Of a stretch of 64,000 bases of DNA, positions 1 through 8,440 are shown one piece after another. The stretch is from assembly GCA_965279405.1 (NCBI GenBank), contig OZ257157.1:2852001-2916000 (forward strand). The letters run 5' to 3'. The notes beneath the pieces are model-generated. The model was not told where the DNA came from. It searched no databases and was given only the letters and a program-made list of their open reading frames with translations. Position 1 is the stretch's first letter; every line of letters starts with the position of its first letter. The position numbers were made by a program, and so were the translations under genes. The stretch comes from CBDDIP01 sp965279405 (GTDB lineage: Bacteria; Actinomycetota; Acidimicrobiia; Acidimicrobiales; Ilumatobacteraceae).

Positions 1-953
1 GGCAGGCCGAACATCGGGAACAGCGTCTGGGTGTCGAGGAAGTGGTTGAGGCCGATGATCCGGCCCTCGCTGACCTCGAGGACGATCAGCGACCACGGCA
101 GGCGCCCGGTGCCGTTCGGATCCGGCTTGTACTGACCGAACGCCGGCGCACCATTGGCGAACGTCGGCACGAGCCTGGAATCGCGGCACGCGGCGCCAGG
201 CCCGATCATCCAGTTGACGATCTCCTCGTGGGTGTCCAGCCACAGGGAGAACGGCGGCATCGACATCCGAGCGTCCTCGTGCAGCAGGGTGACCAGCGCG
301 TCCATGTCGTAGCGCTCGAACGCATCCGCAAACCGCTCGGCCAGGGCCGTGGTGCCGGCGTCGGGGGCGATCGCCTTCCGGTTGGCGCTCTCGGCCTGGG
401 CCAGCGTCGCTCGAGCCCGTTGCAGCGCGCTGTTGACCGAGGCGACGGTGGAGTCGAGCAGTTCGGCCACCTCGTCGGCATGCCAGTGGAGCACCTCGCG
501 CAGGATGAGCACGGCCCGCTGGCGCGGCGGCAGGTGCTGCAGCGCGGCGACGAACGCCAGACGAATCGAGTCGCGGGCGACGGCGAGATCGGCAGGGTCC
601 TGGCCGGACTCGAGGACGCTCGTGTCCGGGATCGGGGTGAGCCACGTGACCTCGGGCATCGGCGTGCCGGGACCGGCGGGTTGGACCGCGGCCGGTCCCA
701 TGTCCATCGGGCGGGCGCGGCGCTGGCGGCTGCCGAGGAAGTCGAGGCAGACGTTGGTGGCGATGCGGTGCAGCCACGTGCGCACCGTGGAACGGCCCTC
801 GAAGCGGTCGGCGTTGCGCCAGGCCCGCACCATGGTCTCCTGCACGGCGTCCTCGGCTTCGAACGCCGAGCCGAGCATCCGGTAGCAGTACCCGGTGAGC
901 GCGACGCGGTGCAGCTCCAGTTCACTCTCGACGTTCCCGACGGTGAGGCTCAT
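1..953 (-). CDS. RNA polymerase sigma-70 factor, SigJ/SigX5-type with SnoaL-like C-terminus (3' end cut by window)
   Basis: Alternative sigma factor expected to direct RNA polymerase to a small regulon. Reading back from the ATG at 953, the protein begins MSLTVGNVESELELHRVAL. Sigma region 2 follows (YCYRMLGSAFEAEDAVQETM), then region 4 (LPPRQRAVLILREVLHWHADE). After these comes a roughly 110-residue extension ending near the window edge in IIGLNHFLDTQTLFPMFGL, typical of the SnoaL-like tail of SigJ/SigX5 ECF relatives. About 317 codons are visible, so only a few C-terminal residues are missing. It lies 23 bases downstream of the serine hydrolase on the same strand and is probably cotranscribed. 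No anti-sigma gene is visible; in this ECF class the C-terminal domain usually has the regulatory role. Confidence 0.88.
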   Translation of the reverse strand, partial: MSLTVGNVESELELHRVALTGYCYRMLGSAFEAEDAVQETMVRAWRNADRFEGRSTVRTWLHRIATNVCLDFLGSRQRRARPMDMGPAAVQPAGPGTPMPEVTWLTPIPDTSVLESGQDPADLAVARDSIRLAFVAALQHLPPRQRAVLILREVLHWHADEVAELLDSTVASVNSALQRARATLAQAESANRKAIAPDAGTTALAERFADAFERYDMDALVTLLHEDARMSMPPFSLWLDTHEEIVNWMIGPGAACRDSRLVPTFANGAPAFGQYKPDPNGTGRLPWSLIVLEVSEGRIIGLNHFLDTQTLFPMFGL

Positions 954-976
954 CCGAGCATCGTACGAGCTGGGTG

Positions 977-1978
977 TCACAGGCCGAGATCGGTGGACAG
1001 CGCCCTGACCACCGGCCACGTCCCTTCGCTGGAGTTCGACACGACGGTCAGCGTCTCGTTGCGCTCCGGGTGGTGCAGGCTGCGGAACGAAACACCTGCG
1101 TCGTAGCCCTCCATCTGGACCACCCCGGTGGCCCCGCGCAACCAGAACCCGAACCCGTACTGCACGCCCTCGTGCTCGCTGCGCGGCTCGATGATCTGCG
1201 CCACCCGATCGAGGGGCACGATCCGTCCGGAGAACATCGCCTGCCAGCATCGACCGATGTCGGCAACGGTGGTGTACGCGCCCCCGTCGCCGCAGCCGAT
1301 CATCGGCAGGTGGAACACGTTCGTCCGTTCCTCACCCTCGAGCGGCAGGTACCCGGTGGCCGTGTTGGGCGGCAACGAGTCGGCGCGATCGAACGCCGTG
1401 TCCACCATGCCGGCTGCCGCGAACACTCGCTCGTCGACGAGCTGGTGGTACGGCATCGCCGAGGCGCGCTCGATGAGGAGTGCAAGCACGACGAAGCCGC
1501 CGTTGCAGTACTTGAACCGTTCGCCCGGAGCGAACTGCATCGGGAAGCCGTCGAGCACGCCCAGGTAGTCCTCGGCGGTGACGAGGTCCTGCACCGGCCG
1601 CGCCAGGCAGTACTCGGTGATCGGGAGGTCGAGGTCCTCGTCGATGTAGTCGCCGATGCCGGATCGGTGGCTGAGGAGGTGCTCCACCGTGACCGAGTCG
1701 TCGATCAGCGGCAGGTCGTCGCCGAGCAACGATCTGGCTGTGGTGTCGAGGGCGATCACGCCGTCGGTCACGAGGCTCATCACCGTCAGCGACGTGAAGC
1801 TCTTGGCCGCGCTGGCGGCGGCGAAGCGCGTGTCGATGCGGTTCGGCACGGCGTACGCGCGGTGGGCGAGGCCGAACGCCTCGGCGGCGACGAGCTCGCC
1901 GTTGCGGTGCACGCCGACCGCGCCGGAGAAGGAGTGCTCGGCGGCCAGCGCGCGGATGCGCTCGATCAGTTCGGTCAT
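977..1978 (-). CDS. Serine hydrolase, beta-lactamase class C / PBP family
   Basis: A 333-residue protein of the beta-lactamase/penicillin-binding fold. The SxxK nucleophile motif is at about residues 56-59 (ASAAKSFTS), the YxN-type motif appears as KYCNGG, and the C-terminal strand carries FGFWLRG. Such proteins hydrolyse esters or D-amino-acid amides; the substrate cannot be read from sequence. There is no signal peptide, so it is probably cytoplasmic. The ATG at 1978 is chosen because it overlaps the stop of the upstream glycosidase-like gene as ATGA and gives a normal N-terminus. Further upstream in-frame starts would run inside that gene. It is translationally coupled to the glycosidase-like gene and followed by the sigma factor. 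Confidence 0.83.
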   Translation of the reverse strand: MTELIERIRALAAEHSFSGAVGVHRNGELVAAEAFGLAHRAYAVPNRIDTRFAAASAAKSFTSLTVMSLVTDGVIALDTTARSLLGDDLPLIDDSVTVEHLLSHRSGIGDYIDEDLDLPITEYCLARPVQDLVTAEDYLGVLDGFPMQFAPGERFKYCNGGFVVLALLIERASAMPYHQLVDERVFAAAGMVDTAFDRADSLPPNTATGYLPLEGEERTNVFHLPMIGCGDGGAYTTVADIGRCWQAMFSGRIVPLDRVAQIIEPRSEHEGVQYGFGFWLRGATGVVQMEGYDAGVSFRSLHHPERNETLTVVSNSSEGTWPVVRALSTDLGL

Positions 1979-4107
1979 CGGTTCCCCCTCAGCAACACGC
2001 GTGCCCAACCGCGCGACGGTACGTCGACGTCGATCTCCCAACGGCCCGAGTTTCGGTCGTGCCGCACCGTCGCACTCGTCGACGTCGGTGGGAGCGCTGC
2101 CCATCCGGTGAGGGTCACCCGCTCGCCGGCGCCCTTGACGGTCAGCGCGATGGCATCACCGACGACGTCGACCTCCACGCGCGCGTCGCCGGCACTGACG
2201 AACTTCGACATGTCGCCGAACACGGCGATCTCGCCGGGCAGCATCGGTGCGACCACGAACAGGCTCCAGTCCTCGTGGGCCAGGGCGACGTCGAGCGAGG
2301 CGTCGGGAGCGACGTGCGTGATCGCGCCGGTGCGCGTCTCGATCGCAACCGCATCGCCTGCCGGTGTGCTGTCGCCGAGTGAGTGCAACGGGATCGACTC
2401 GACGATCGGATCCGTCGACGGGTTGCAGTGCATCGCCAGCACGTACGCCCATCGTCCGGCGGCGTGGTCCGAGTGGCACTCGGCCACCATCGCTCGCGAG
2501 CGGAAACCGGTGTTGGCGAACATCGAGGCGTGCGTTGCAGCGATCGGCACGTGGGGCTTGATCAGCACGCCGTCGGCTCGACACGTCCGCATCGCCAGCG
2601 CGGCGTCGTTGCGGCCGACGCGATCACCGAGCCCGACCGGCCCGGTGGACAGCGCGGACAGCAGTGCCTCCAGCTCGCCGGTGCTGCCGGCGACCTCCGG
2701 GTCGGCGCGGAAGACGTCCTTGAACGGCATCAGCCCGAGTGCACGGGCCAGCGCGTTGGTGGTGCAGAACCACGCCCACAGCTGACCGGGGGTGGCGATG
2801 TACCCGTGATCGCCGCACGTGCGCACGGAGGTCACCTGGGTGAGCGTGGTCGTCTGGGCGAAGTCGGCTGGCGTGCCCATGCACCACTGGGTGGTGATGC
2901 CGCGCTCGCGGGCGGCGCGGTCGATGCCCTCCTGCCAGGCGCGTGCTCGGCCCGGTTGCTCGCGCAGCCCGCGCACTCCGAAGTAGACCTCGACGAGCCA
3001 ATCGTGCTCGAAGGTCTCCACGCCCCACGCCAGGCACTGATCGAGCCATCGCTCGTAGATCGCTGCGGTCGCCGGAGCGGCGTAGGCGCCGTCGAGGTGC
3101 ACCGGGAGCTCCGCGGCGATCGGCGCGAGCGACGAGAGGTGGCGGATGTGGGCGATGAGCGGCGGTGAGCCGAGTCGGGCACGTAGGTCGGCGATGCCAG
3201 CCGGGAGCACGTCGCTGCGCTCCTCCCAGGCGATCATCGCCGTCGGTGGAACCACCCACTCCTCGGTGTCGAAGGGCCGCAGCTCGGCGTGCGGGTAGAA
3301 CCACGAGTCGAGCTGCACGCTGCCGATCGGCACGTCGTTGGCGCGCAGGTCGTCCACTGCGGCGACGATCGATGAGGCCGGGTCCATCCCGGGCTCGGTG
3401 CGGTACCAGTAGGCGGCCCCGTTGTCGGTCCAGTAGGACGGACGTGTTCCGAGCGCGTCGGGCCAACGACCGGGCCGCACCGTGCCGGCGCGGGCGATCA
3501 GGAGTGCGGCCCATGCATCGAGTGCATCGCGGGCGGAGCTGGCCGTCATCACCGCGAGCTCGGTCGTCGTGCCCGCGGGAACGACGTCGAGGTCGCCGTG
3601 CCAGCCGCACCGAACGGTGCCGCCGTTCAGCCCGACGACCTGATCGTGGAAGGCGTCCAGTGGGGCGAGCAAGAGCGTGGACCCGTCTGGTTTGGTGAGC
3701 AGCAACGGCCATCCGGTCGGCGGCCGATGACCGAGGAGGAAGAACCCGTCGATCGATGCGCCGGCGTTCGTCGGCAGCCCGAACTCGCAGCACTGGAAGG
3801 CCAGCGCGCGCAGCCCGGGCGGCGGTCCGACCACCGCTCGGTTCGACGGCGTGAACACGGGCCAGCCGGCCGAGGGCTGGTCGTAGGCGCCGGTCGCGAT
3901 GCCGTCGAGGTCGACGAGCGCAGCGGTGCGGAACACGAGCATCGACGCGTCCTCGCTGACGGCGACCGAGCAGCGGATGCTCAGCGGATCGAGGGCGGCA
4001 GCGGTCTTCGTTCCGAGGCCGATCCAGTCGTGGCCGCGCCACCACAGTCGAACGTTGCCGTCGTCGTCCATCTCCGCGGCCAGGCCGTCCGTCGTCTCGA
4101 TGCGCAC
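1975..4107 (-). CDS. Putative glycoside hydrolase, GH36/alpha-galactosidase-like TIM barrel
   Basis: About 710 residues with an N-terminal beta-sandwich-like region, a central barrel and a C-terminal beta region, the layout of clan GH-D enzymes (alpha-galactosidase/raffinose-synthase relatives). Barrel strands are suggested by QLDSWFYPHAE, VETFEHDWLVEVYFG and CRADGVLIKPH; acidic residues in the first two are candidates for catalysis. I assign the fold by pattern only and cannot name the substrate. The GTG at 4107 is chosen because the next upstream start lies inside the divergent kinase gene, and a CAGAAT -10-like box sits five bases upstream. No signal peptide is visible, so an intracellular glycosidase is likely. 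It is the first gene of a leftward operon with the serine hydrolase and sigma factor, divergent from a GHMP sugar kinase. Confidence 0.55.
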   Translation of the reverse strand: MRIETTDGLAAEMDDDGNVRLWWRGHDWIGLGTKTAAALDPLSIRCSVAVSEDASMLVFRTAALVDLDGIATGAYDQPSAGWPVFTPSNRAVVGPPPGLRALAFQCCEFGLPTNAGASIDGFFLLGHRPPTGWPLLLTKPDGSTLLLAPLDAFHDQVVGLNGGTVRCGWHGDLDVVPAGTTTELAVMTASSARDALDAWAALLIARAGTVRPGRWPDALGTRPSYWTDNGAAYWYRTEPGMDPASSIVAAVDDLRANDVPIGSVQLDSWFYPHAELRPFDTEEWVVPPTAMIAWEERSDVLPAGIADLRARLGSPPLIAHIRHLSSLAPIAAELPVHLDGAYAAPATAAIYERWLDQCLAWGVETFEHDWLVEVYFGVRGLREQPGRARAWQEGIDRAARERGITTQWCMGTPADFAQTTTLTQVTSVRTCGDHGYIATPGQLWAWFCTTNALARALGLMPFKDVFRADPEVAGSTGELEALLSALSTGPVGLGDRVGRNDAALAMRTCRADGVLIKPHVPIAATHASMFANTGFRSRAMVAECHSDHAAGRWAYVLAMHCNPSTDPIVESIPLHSLGDSTPAGDAVAIETRTGAITHVAPDASLDVALAHEDWSLFVVAPMLPGEIAVFGDMSKFVSAGDARVEVDVVGDAIALTVKGAGERVTLTGWAALPPTSTSATVRHDRNSGRWEIDVDVPSRGWARVLLRGNR

Positions 4108-4127
4108 GTCGCATTCTGGCCGCTCCG

Positions 4128-4133
4128 TACGCT
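4128..4133 (+). promoter_or_regulatory. -10 box (TACGCT), leaderless-type, for the GHMP kinase
   Basis: TACGCT fits the actinobacterial TANNNT -10 consensus and ends six bases before the ATG at 4140. Transcription would therefore start at or next to the start codon. No Shine-Dalgarno sequence is visible. Confidence 0.45.
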
Positions 4134-4139
4134 GGCCGG

Positions 4140-5048
4140 ATGACGCGGCCGACGTGGACCCGAGCATCGGTCCCCGCTCGGGTGGGGCTGGTCGGCAACC
4201 CCAGCGACGGGCACGGTGGAGCGGTCATCGCCGCCCCGGTGCGTGGCCTCCGCGCCGTGGTCGAAGCGCGCCCGTCGTCGACGTGTCGCTTCGGCACCGG
4301 CGGTGATCGACGTGTGATCGAGGCGGCGCTCGACCGGCTGGCCGCGCACGTCGGGTGTGCTGACGGCGTCGAGGTGCGGTGGCAGACGAACGTGCCGGTG
4401 GCCGTCGGACTGGCCGGCTCGAGCGCGCTGGTGATCGCCACCATCGATGCCGCTGCAGCGGTGTGGGGCGTGCAGCTCGATCGCCGCGTCGTCGCCGCGC
4501 TGGCGCTCGCCGCGGAGGTGGAGGGGTTGGGCATCGCCGCCGGCTGGCAGGACCGCATCGTCCAGGCACACGATCGACCGGTGCTGGTCGACGCCTCGAT
4601 GATGGAGGTGGTCGACGGGCTCGCCGTTCCGTTCGTGCGCGCGCTGCACTGTGCTGCGCCGATCGAGGTGCTCGTCGGGTGGGACCCGTCGCTCAGCTCG
4701 CACTCGGGCGACTACCACGCGGCGCCGGTGATCACCGCGGACGCGACGTCAGCAATGGACGAGCTGGCGGGCATCGCTCGCGCCGCGATGGTCGCGTTCG
4801 AGGCCGGCGACGTGGCGGACTTCGCGGCCGCCGTCGATCGCACGTGGTGCGTGCGCCAGTCGGTGCGACCGCTTCGCGACGATCATGCCGCGCTGATCGA
4901 GCGGGTCCGATCGACGGGGTTGATGGCCACCACACCCGGATCCGGCGGCGCCGTGGTCGTCGTGCCGCGCGACGAGCGCGAGCGCGCAGTCGCCACCTCG
5001 TTGCTCGACGCGAGCGGGGTCAGCTGGTTGCCGCAGAGCTGCCGATGA
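4140..5048 (+). CDS. GHMP-family sugar kinase, glucuronokinase-like
   Basis: A 302-residue GHMP kinase. Motif 1 is the N-terminal RVGLVGNPSDGHGG, very like plant glucuronokinases and related sugar kinases. Motif 2, the ATP-binding glycine loop, is VPVAVGLAGSSALVIA at about residues 86-101. Motif 3 is GSGGAVVVV near the C-terminus. These enzymes phosphorylate the anomeric carbon of a sugar or acid (glucuronate, galactose, heptose) or isoprenoid intermediates; a sugar substrate fits the divergent GH36-like neighbour. The start is supported by a TACGCT -10 box six bases upstream. The last 29 bases overlap the convergent diadenylate-cyclase-like gene. Confidence 0.72.
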   Translation: MTRPTWTRASVPARVGLVGNPSDGHGGAVIAAPVRGLRAVVEARPSSTCRFGTGGDRRVIEAALDRLAAHVGCADGVEVRWQTNVPVAVGLAGSSALVIATIDAAAAVWGVQLDRRVVAALALAAEVEGLGIAAGWQDRIVQAHDRPVLVDASMMEVVDGLAVPFVRALHCAAPIEVLVGWDPSLSSHSGDYHAAPVITADATSAMDELAGIARAAMVAFEAGDVADFAAAVDRTWCVRQSVRPLRDDHAALIERVRSTGLMATTPGSGGAVVVVPRDERERAVATSLLDASGVSWLPQSCR

Positions 5049-6006
5049 ACTCGCCGTTGCGCAGGACGGTGACCGGACCGTCCTCGCTGACGATGATCAC
5101 CGTCGCCGTCGGATCGTCCACGCTGTAGCGGCGCGCCGACGTGTGGCGCATGCCGCGGTAGCCGGCGACGGACGACTCGGCGTCGGCACTCGGGACCAAC
5201 CGCACACCGATCTGGCGCAGCGTGCCCGACGCGTCGAACACCGTCGCGCCGTCGAGCTGTGCGAGCGCATGGCTGAGTGGGGCCAGGTCGGTCGGGCGAC
5301 GGACCGTCAGCGGCGGCGGCAGTGGCAGGCGAGCCTGCAGCGCACCGGCGGACTGTGCGGCGTCGGCCTCACCGTCGGGGCGGTAGATCAGGATCGCGCC
5401 GATGCCTCGAGAGCCGAGGTCGTGCACGGCGAACTCGAGCAGCGTCTCCAGCACGGCGCGGTCACCGTGCACCGCGCAAGCGGCGACGGCGTCGACCCAC
5501 GACGCGATGGGCGGCTCGTGGTGCCAGCGCACACCTTCCCACCGCAGCACGCCCCAGCTGCCGCCGACGCGGACGTGACCGCTCGGGTGCCGTTGCACCA
5601 CGGTCGCGCCCATCACCTCGGCCAACACGACGAGGTCGCGTTCCGATCCCGCCGGGCGATCGAACACCATCCACTCGGTGAGGATCTGATCGGCGGTCGC
5701 CGTGCGGATCAGCCAGCACGAGAGTCCGTCGGCGAAGAGCCGCGCGCCCTTCAGCGGCGTGGTGCCGATCGGCCGACGGATGATCCGCAGGTCGGTGCCC
5801 TCCTCCCACGTCGTCGACGAGGTGGTCGGCTGGATCACCGTGCCCATGCTGGCGACGCGGCGTTCGTGCACGACGGGGCGCAGCGCGGCGTCGATCTCGG
5901 AGAGGATCAACACGTGTTCGGGGCGATCGTCCAGCACGAGGCCGTGCTCGCCCAGCTCCTCCGACAGACGACGAAGCCTCGCCGCAGAAGGTGCGATTGC
6001 AGCCAT
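5020..6006 (-). CDS. DisA-N (diadenylate cyclase) domain protein
   Basis: A 328-residue protein whose C-terminal third resembles the DAC domain that makes cyclic di-AMP from two ATP. The DGA motif is at about residues 252-254 (QLDGATVFDASG). A GYRGMRHTSARRYS stretch at about 282-295 matches the GTRHR.A motif, followed by TVIIVSEDGPVTVL, the usual strand-turn-strand of the domain. The canonical RHR is RHT here. The first 190 residues contain another alpha/beta region I do not recognise. No transmembrane segment is seen, unlike CdaA, and no DNA-binding HhH module, unlike full-length DisA. It could be a stand-alone synthase, a degenerate sensor, or a family particular to this lineage. Confidence 0.65.
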   Translation of the reverse strand: MAAIAPSAARLRRLSEELGEHGLVLDDRPEHVLILSEIDAALRPVVHERRVASMGTVIQPTTSSTTWEEGTDLRIIRRPIGTTPLKGARLFADGLSCWLIRTATADQILTEWMVFDRPAGSERDLVVLAEVMGATVVQRHPSGHVRVGGSWGVLRWEGVRWHHEPPIASWVDAVAACAVHGDRAVLETLLEFAVHDLGSRGIGAILIYRPDGEADAAQSAGALQARLPLPPPLTVRRPTDLAPLSHALAQLDGATVFDASGTLRQIGVRLVPSADAESSVAGYRGMRHTSARRYSVDDPTATVIIVSEDGPVTVLRNGEFIGSSAATS

Positions 6007-6042
6007 CCGCGGCGAGGCTATCGAGCGTTCGTCAGTGCGAGC

Positions 6043-6918
6043 TCAGCCGTTGTAGTTGATGAACCCGGGGGTCTCCCAGACGCGCTGGTTCAGGTAGTCC
6101 TTCACTGCAGTGATGTACTGCTCGGCGGGCGCGGTGTGCCAGCGGCCGGCGAACCAGCGGCCGACGCAGCCCCACATGTCGCCGGCGGCGTACTGCGACC
6201 CGCGGTCGACGTCGTTGAGCCACGTCTCGCGGCCCTCGAAGCAGTTGCGCCACACGGCGAGGCTGACGTCGAGGTTGTAGGCCGACGAGGCGATCGCGTT
6301 GTTGATGCTGTCGCGGAAGTACTGCGTGCGCACCTGCATCAGGCCCATCGACTCGGGGCACTGACCGGGATGGCCGTCGACGCCGATGCCGTGGCCGGGA
6401 GCGCAGTTCGCCGCGTCGCCGGTCCAGTCGCCGGTCGCGTACTGGGTCCAGTAGGACTCCTTGGCCACCTGGGCGCGCAGCACGTCCTCCGGGAAGCCCC
6501 ACTTGCATGCGGCCCACTGGATGATCTCGTCGGTCGTACCGGTGAAGTTGCCGGTCGAGCGCGGGTAGGTGCCGTTCACTGCGCCGACGGTGTGGTTGGC
6601 GGTGTTGTTCTTGGCGCGCACCTCGCTGCCGCCGCGACGAACGCGTGCCGAGCAGTCGGCATCCGACGGAAGCGTGGCACCGACGGGGAGGAGCTCGAAC
6701 TTGGCGCCCGACGGTGTCGGCACGGTCGTCGCCGGGACAGACGTGGTCGGGGTGGGCGGCTTCGTGGTTGCGGTGGGCGCCGGAGTCGTGGGAGCGCACC
6801 CGCCGCCGCCCCCACACTGTCCGAGCAGGAGCAGCGCTGCACCGAAGGCGAAGCTCCGGGTGACACCGTGTCGCACCGCGGGTCGCGAGAAACTGGGCCG
6901 CGAATGGTTCCGTCGCAT
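6043..6918 (-). CDS. Secreted lytic transglycosylase-like protein
   Basis: An exported protein with an arginine-rich N-terminus, a hydrophobic segment FAFGAALLLLG followed by QCGGGGGC, then a Pro/Thr-rich linker and a C-terminal SLT-like domain. The catalytic glutamate is probably in VLRAQVAKESYWTQ, and the conserved GLMQV sits in CPESMGLMQVRTQYF, as in Slt70/resuscitation-type transglycosylases. These enzymes cut the MurNAc-GlcNAc bond of peptidoglycan to 1,6-anhydro products. Several Cys residues suggest disulphides or a lipid anchor, although Gln before Cys is a poor lipobox. The start is uncertain: ATG at 6918 gives a compact signal peptide, and an alternative ATG at 6972 adds 18 residues. 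It is divergent from the DUF1697 gene. Confidence 0.75.
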   Translation of the reverse strand: MRRNHSRPSFSRPAVRHGVTRSFAFGAALLLLGQCGGGGGCAPTTPAPTATTKPPTPTTSVPATTVPTPSGAKFELLPVGATLPSDADCSARVRRGGSEVRAKNNTANHTVGAVNGTYPRSTGNFTGTTDEIIQWAACKWGFPEDVLRAQVAKESYWTQYATGDWTGDAANCAPGHGIGVDGHPGQCPESMGLMQVRTQYFRDSINNAIASSAYNLDVSLAVWRNCFEGRETWLNDVDRGSQYAAGDMWGCVGRWFAGRWHTAPAEQYITAVKDYLNQRVWETPGFINYNG

Positions 6919-6989
6919 GAAGATGGATCGGCCGCGCGCCCGTGCGACTTGAGTGGGTGGGGTGGATTTCATTGCAGAATGATGACGAA

Positions 6990-7565
6990 ATGATGACGGA
7001 TTTACAACGACCCTCACGGGGGTACGTGGTCCTGCTCCGCGGCGTGAACGTCGGCGGATCGAACAAGCTGCCGATGAAGGAGCTCTGCGCCATGGTCGCT
7101 GACCTGGGCTTCGACGACGTCAGCAGCTACATCCAGAGTGGCAACCTGGTGCTCCGAAGTGATCGAGAGCCGGCCGACATCGCCGCCGCGATTCGAGCGG
7201 GGATCACCGATCGCTTCGGTTTCACGTGCGCGCTGACGCTGCGTACCAGGTCACAGATGGCTGCCGTCATCGAATCCAGCCCGTTCGCCGCCGGTGCCGC
7301 CGATGTCGGGCACCTGCACGTCACGTTCCTGATCCCGCCGACCACGGGCGCTGAGGCACGGGATGCGGTCGCCTCGCTCGATCTGTCCAGCTACGCGCCG
7401 GAGGAGCTGCAGGTGATCGGCGACGAGATCCACCTCCACCTGCCGGGTGGCATGGGGCGCAGTCGCCTGGCGGTCGACATGGCCAAGCGCAAGGCCGTGG
7501 TGGGAACGACGCGCAACTGGCGCACCGTCAACGAGCTCGCAGCGCGCGTGGCGGCGCTGGCCTGA
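6990..7565 (+). CDS. DUF1697 family protein
   Basis: A 191-residue cytoplasmic protein with the family opening YVVLLRGVNVGGSNKLPMKEL, then SYIQSGNLVLRS and, near the end, GMGRSRLAVDMAKRK followed by GTTRNWRTVNEL. These conserved blocks identify DUF1697 clearly. Its biochemical role is unknown; the fold resembles alpha/beta ferredoxin-like domains. The start is placed at the tandem ATGs at 6990/6993 because the conserved domain starts ten residues later and sequence upstream belongs to the intergenic region shared with the divergent transglycosylase. The stop codon directly abuts the stop of the convergent STAS gene. Confidence 0.85.
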   Translation: MMTDLQRPSRGYVVLLRGVNVGGSNKLPMKELCAMVADLGFDDVSSYIQSGNLVLRSDREPADIAAAIRAGITDRFGFTCALTLRTRSQMAAVIESSPFAAGAADVGHLHVTFLIPPTTGAEARDAVASLDLSSYAPEELQVIGDEIHLHLPGGMGRSRLAVDMAKRKAVVGTTRNWRTVNELAARVAALA

Positions 7566-7901
7566 TCAGCCTGCCTTCAGGCTCTCGATCAGGCCGGTCA
7601 GCTCGAGCACCCGCTCGGCCGCCGGCGACATGCCGCCGACCACCATCAGGACGTCGCGAGCCGCAGCGTCGTTGCGCACGCCGATGATCGCCCGCAACCC
7701 GCTGGAGTCGAGGAAGCTGACCTCGGAGAGATCGATCTGCAGCTGGGCCGTGCCGTCGGCCAGCGCCTGGTTGGCCGTCGAGCGGAAGGTCGCGGCGGAC
7801 AACGCATCGAGCTCGCCGGAGACGTGCAGGTGAGCGGTGTCGACGCCCGCCTGCTGATCGTGGACCACTCGGACGACCAGGGTGCTGTCGATGAGGCTCA
7901 T
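7566..7901 (-). CDS. STAS-domain anti-sigma factor antagonist (RsbV/SpoIIAA-like)
   Basis: A 111-residue single STAS domain. The phosphorylation loop is EVSFLDSSGLRAIIG, with candidate regulatory serines at about 66-67. When unphosphorylated, such proteins bind an RsbW-type kinase and release its sigma factor. It lies 29 bases downstream of an ATPase gene of the RsbW type on the same strand, so the two form a partner-switching module. No sigma-B-type gene is adjacent, so the target sigma factor must be encoded elsewhere. The ATG at 7901 gives the usual short strand before the domain. Confidence 0.88.
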   Translation of the reverse strand: MSLIDSTLVVRVVHDQQAGVDTAHLHVSGELDALSAATFRSTANQALADGTAQLQIDLSEVSFLDSSGLRAIIGVRNDAAARDVLMVVGGMSPAAERVLELTGLIESLKAG

Positions 7902-7930
7902 GGCCGCCGTGTACCCGGAGGTCGGATCGG

Positions 7931-8356
7931 TCAAACCCGTGGTGCGGTGAGATCGAACTCGGCCCACACGCGCTTGCCGTTCGGCACGCTATCGGTGGTC
8001 GGTTCGACCCCCCAACGGTTCGCCACGTGCCCGACGATGGCCAGTCCGTGGCCGCCGACACGTTCAGGCGGCAGCGGCGCCGCCTGGATGTGCACGGCGT
8101 CGTCGTCGGTTCCTGGATCGTCGACCACCACGGTCACTCGCTCAGGCCGGACGGCTACGACGACGTGTGGCGTGGCGTGGGCGTGAACGATCGCATTCGT
8201 GACCAGCTCGCTGACGACGAGGATGGCCGAGGCCGTCAGCTCGGGATTCGTCGCGTGCCGCTCGTCGAGGAAGCCGCGGACCCAGCGGCGTGCTCTCGCG
8301 ATGGCCGCCAGGTCGTTGCCGAGCATCGCCGGACTGAGCACCAAGGTGGCTTCCAC
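7931..8356 (-). CDS. HATPase_c anti-sigma factor kinase (RsbW/SpoIIAB-like)
   Basis: A 141-residue GHKL ATPase. The N-box is SELVTNAIVHAHA, followed by VVDDPGTDDDAV and the G-rich lid GGHGLAIVGHVANRWGV. This is the domain layout of RsbW-like serine kinases that sequester sigma factors or phosphorylate STAS partners. It stands directly upstream of the STAS gene, presumably cotranscribed. The GTG at 8356 is chosen; a later in-frame GTG is possible. Upstream is a short intergenic region divergent from the acyl-CoA dehydrogenase. Confidence 0.85.
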   Translation of the reverse strand: MEATLVLSPAMLGNDLAAIARARRWVRGFLDERHATNPELTASAILVVSELVTNAIVHAHATPHVVVAVRPERVTVVVDDPGTDDDAVHIQAAPLPPERVGGHGLAIVGHVANRWGVEPTTDSVPNGKRVWAEFDLTAPRV

Positions 8357-8440
8357 GGACGGCCTGTACCCACGATGGCCGAACACGGAACGTGGCCGGG
8401 GCCCATCCGACTCGCAGTGCGGCACCGTCGGCGTGGTTCG

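Noticed and set aside
974..2785. 603-codon plus-strand frame
   Set aside because: Antisense to the serine hydrolase and glycosidase-like genes, both with recognisable motifs.
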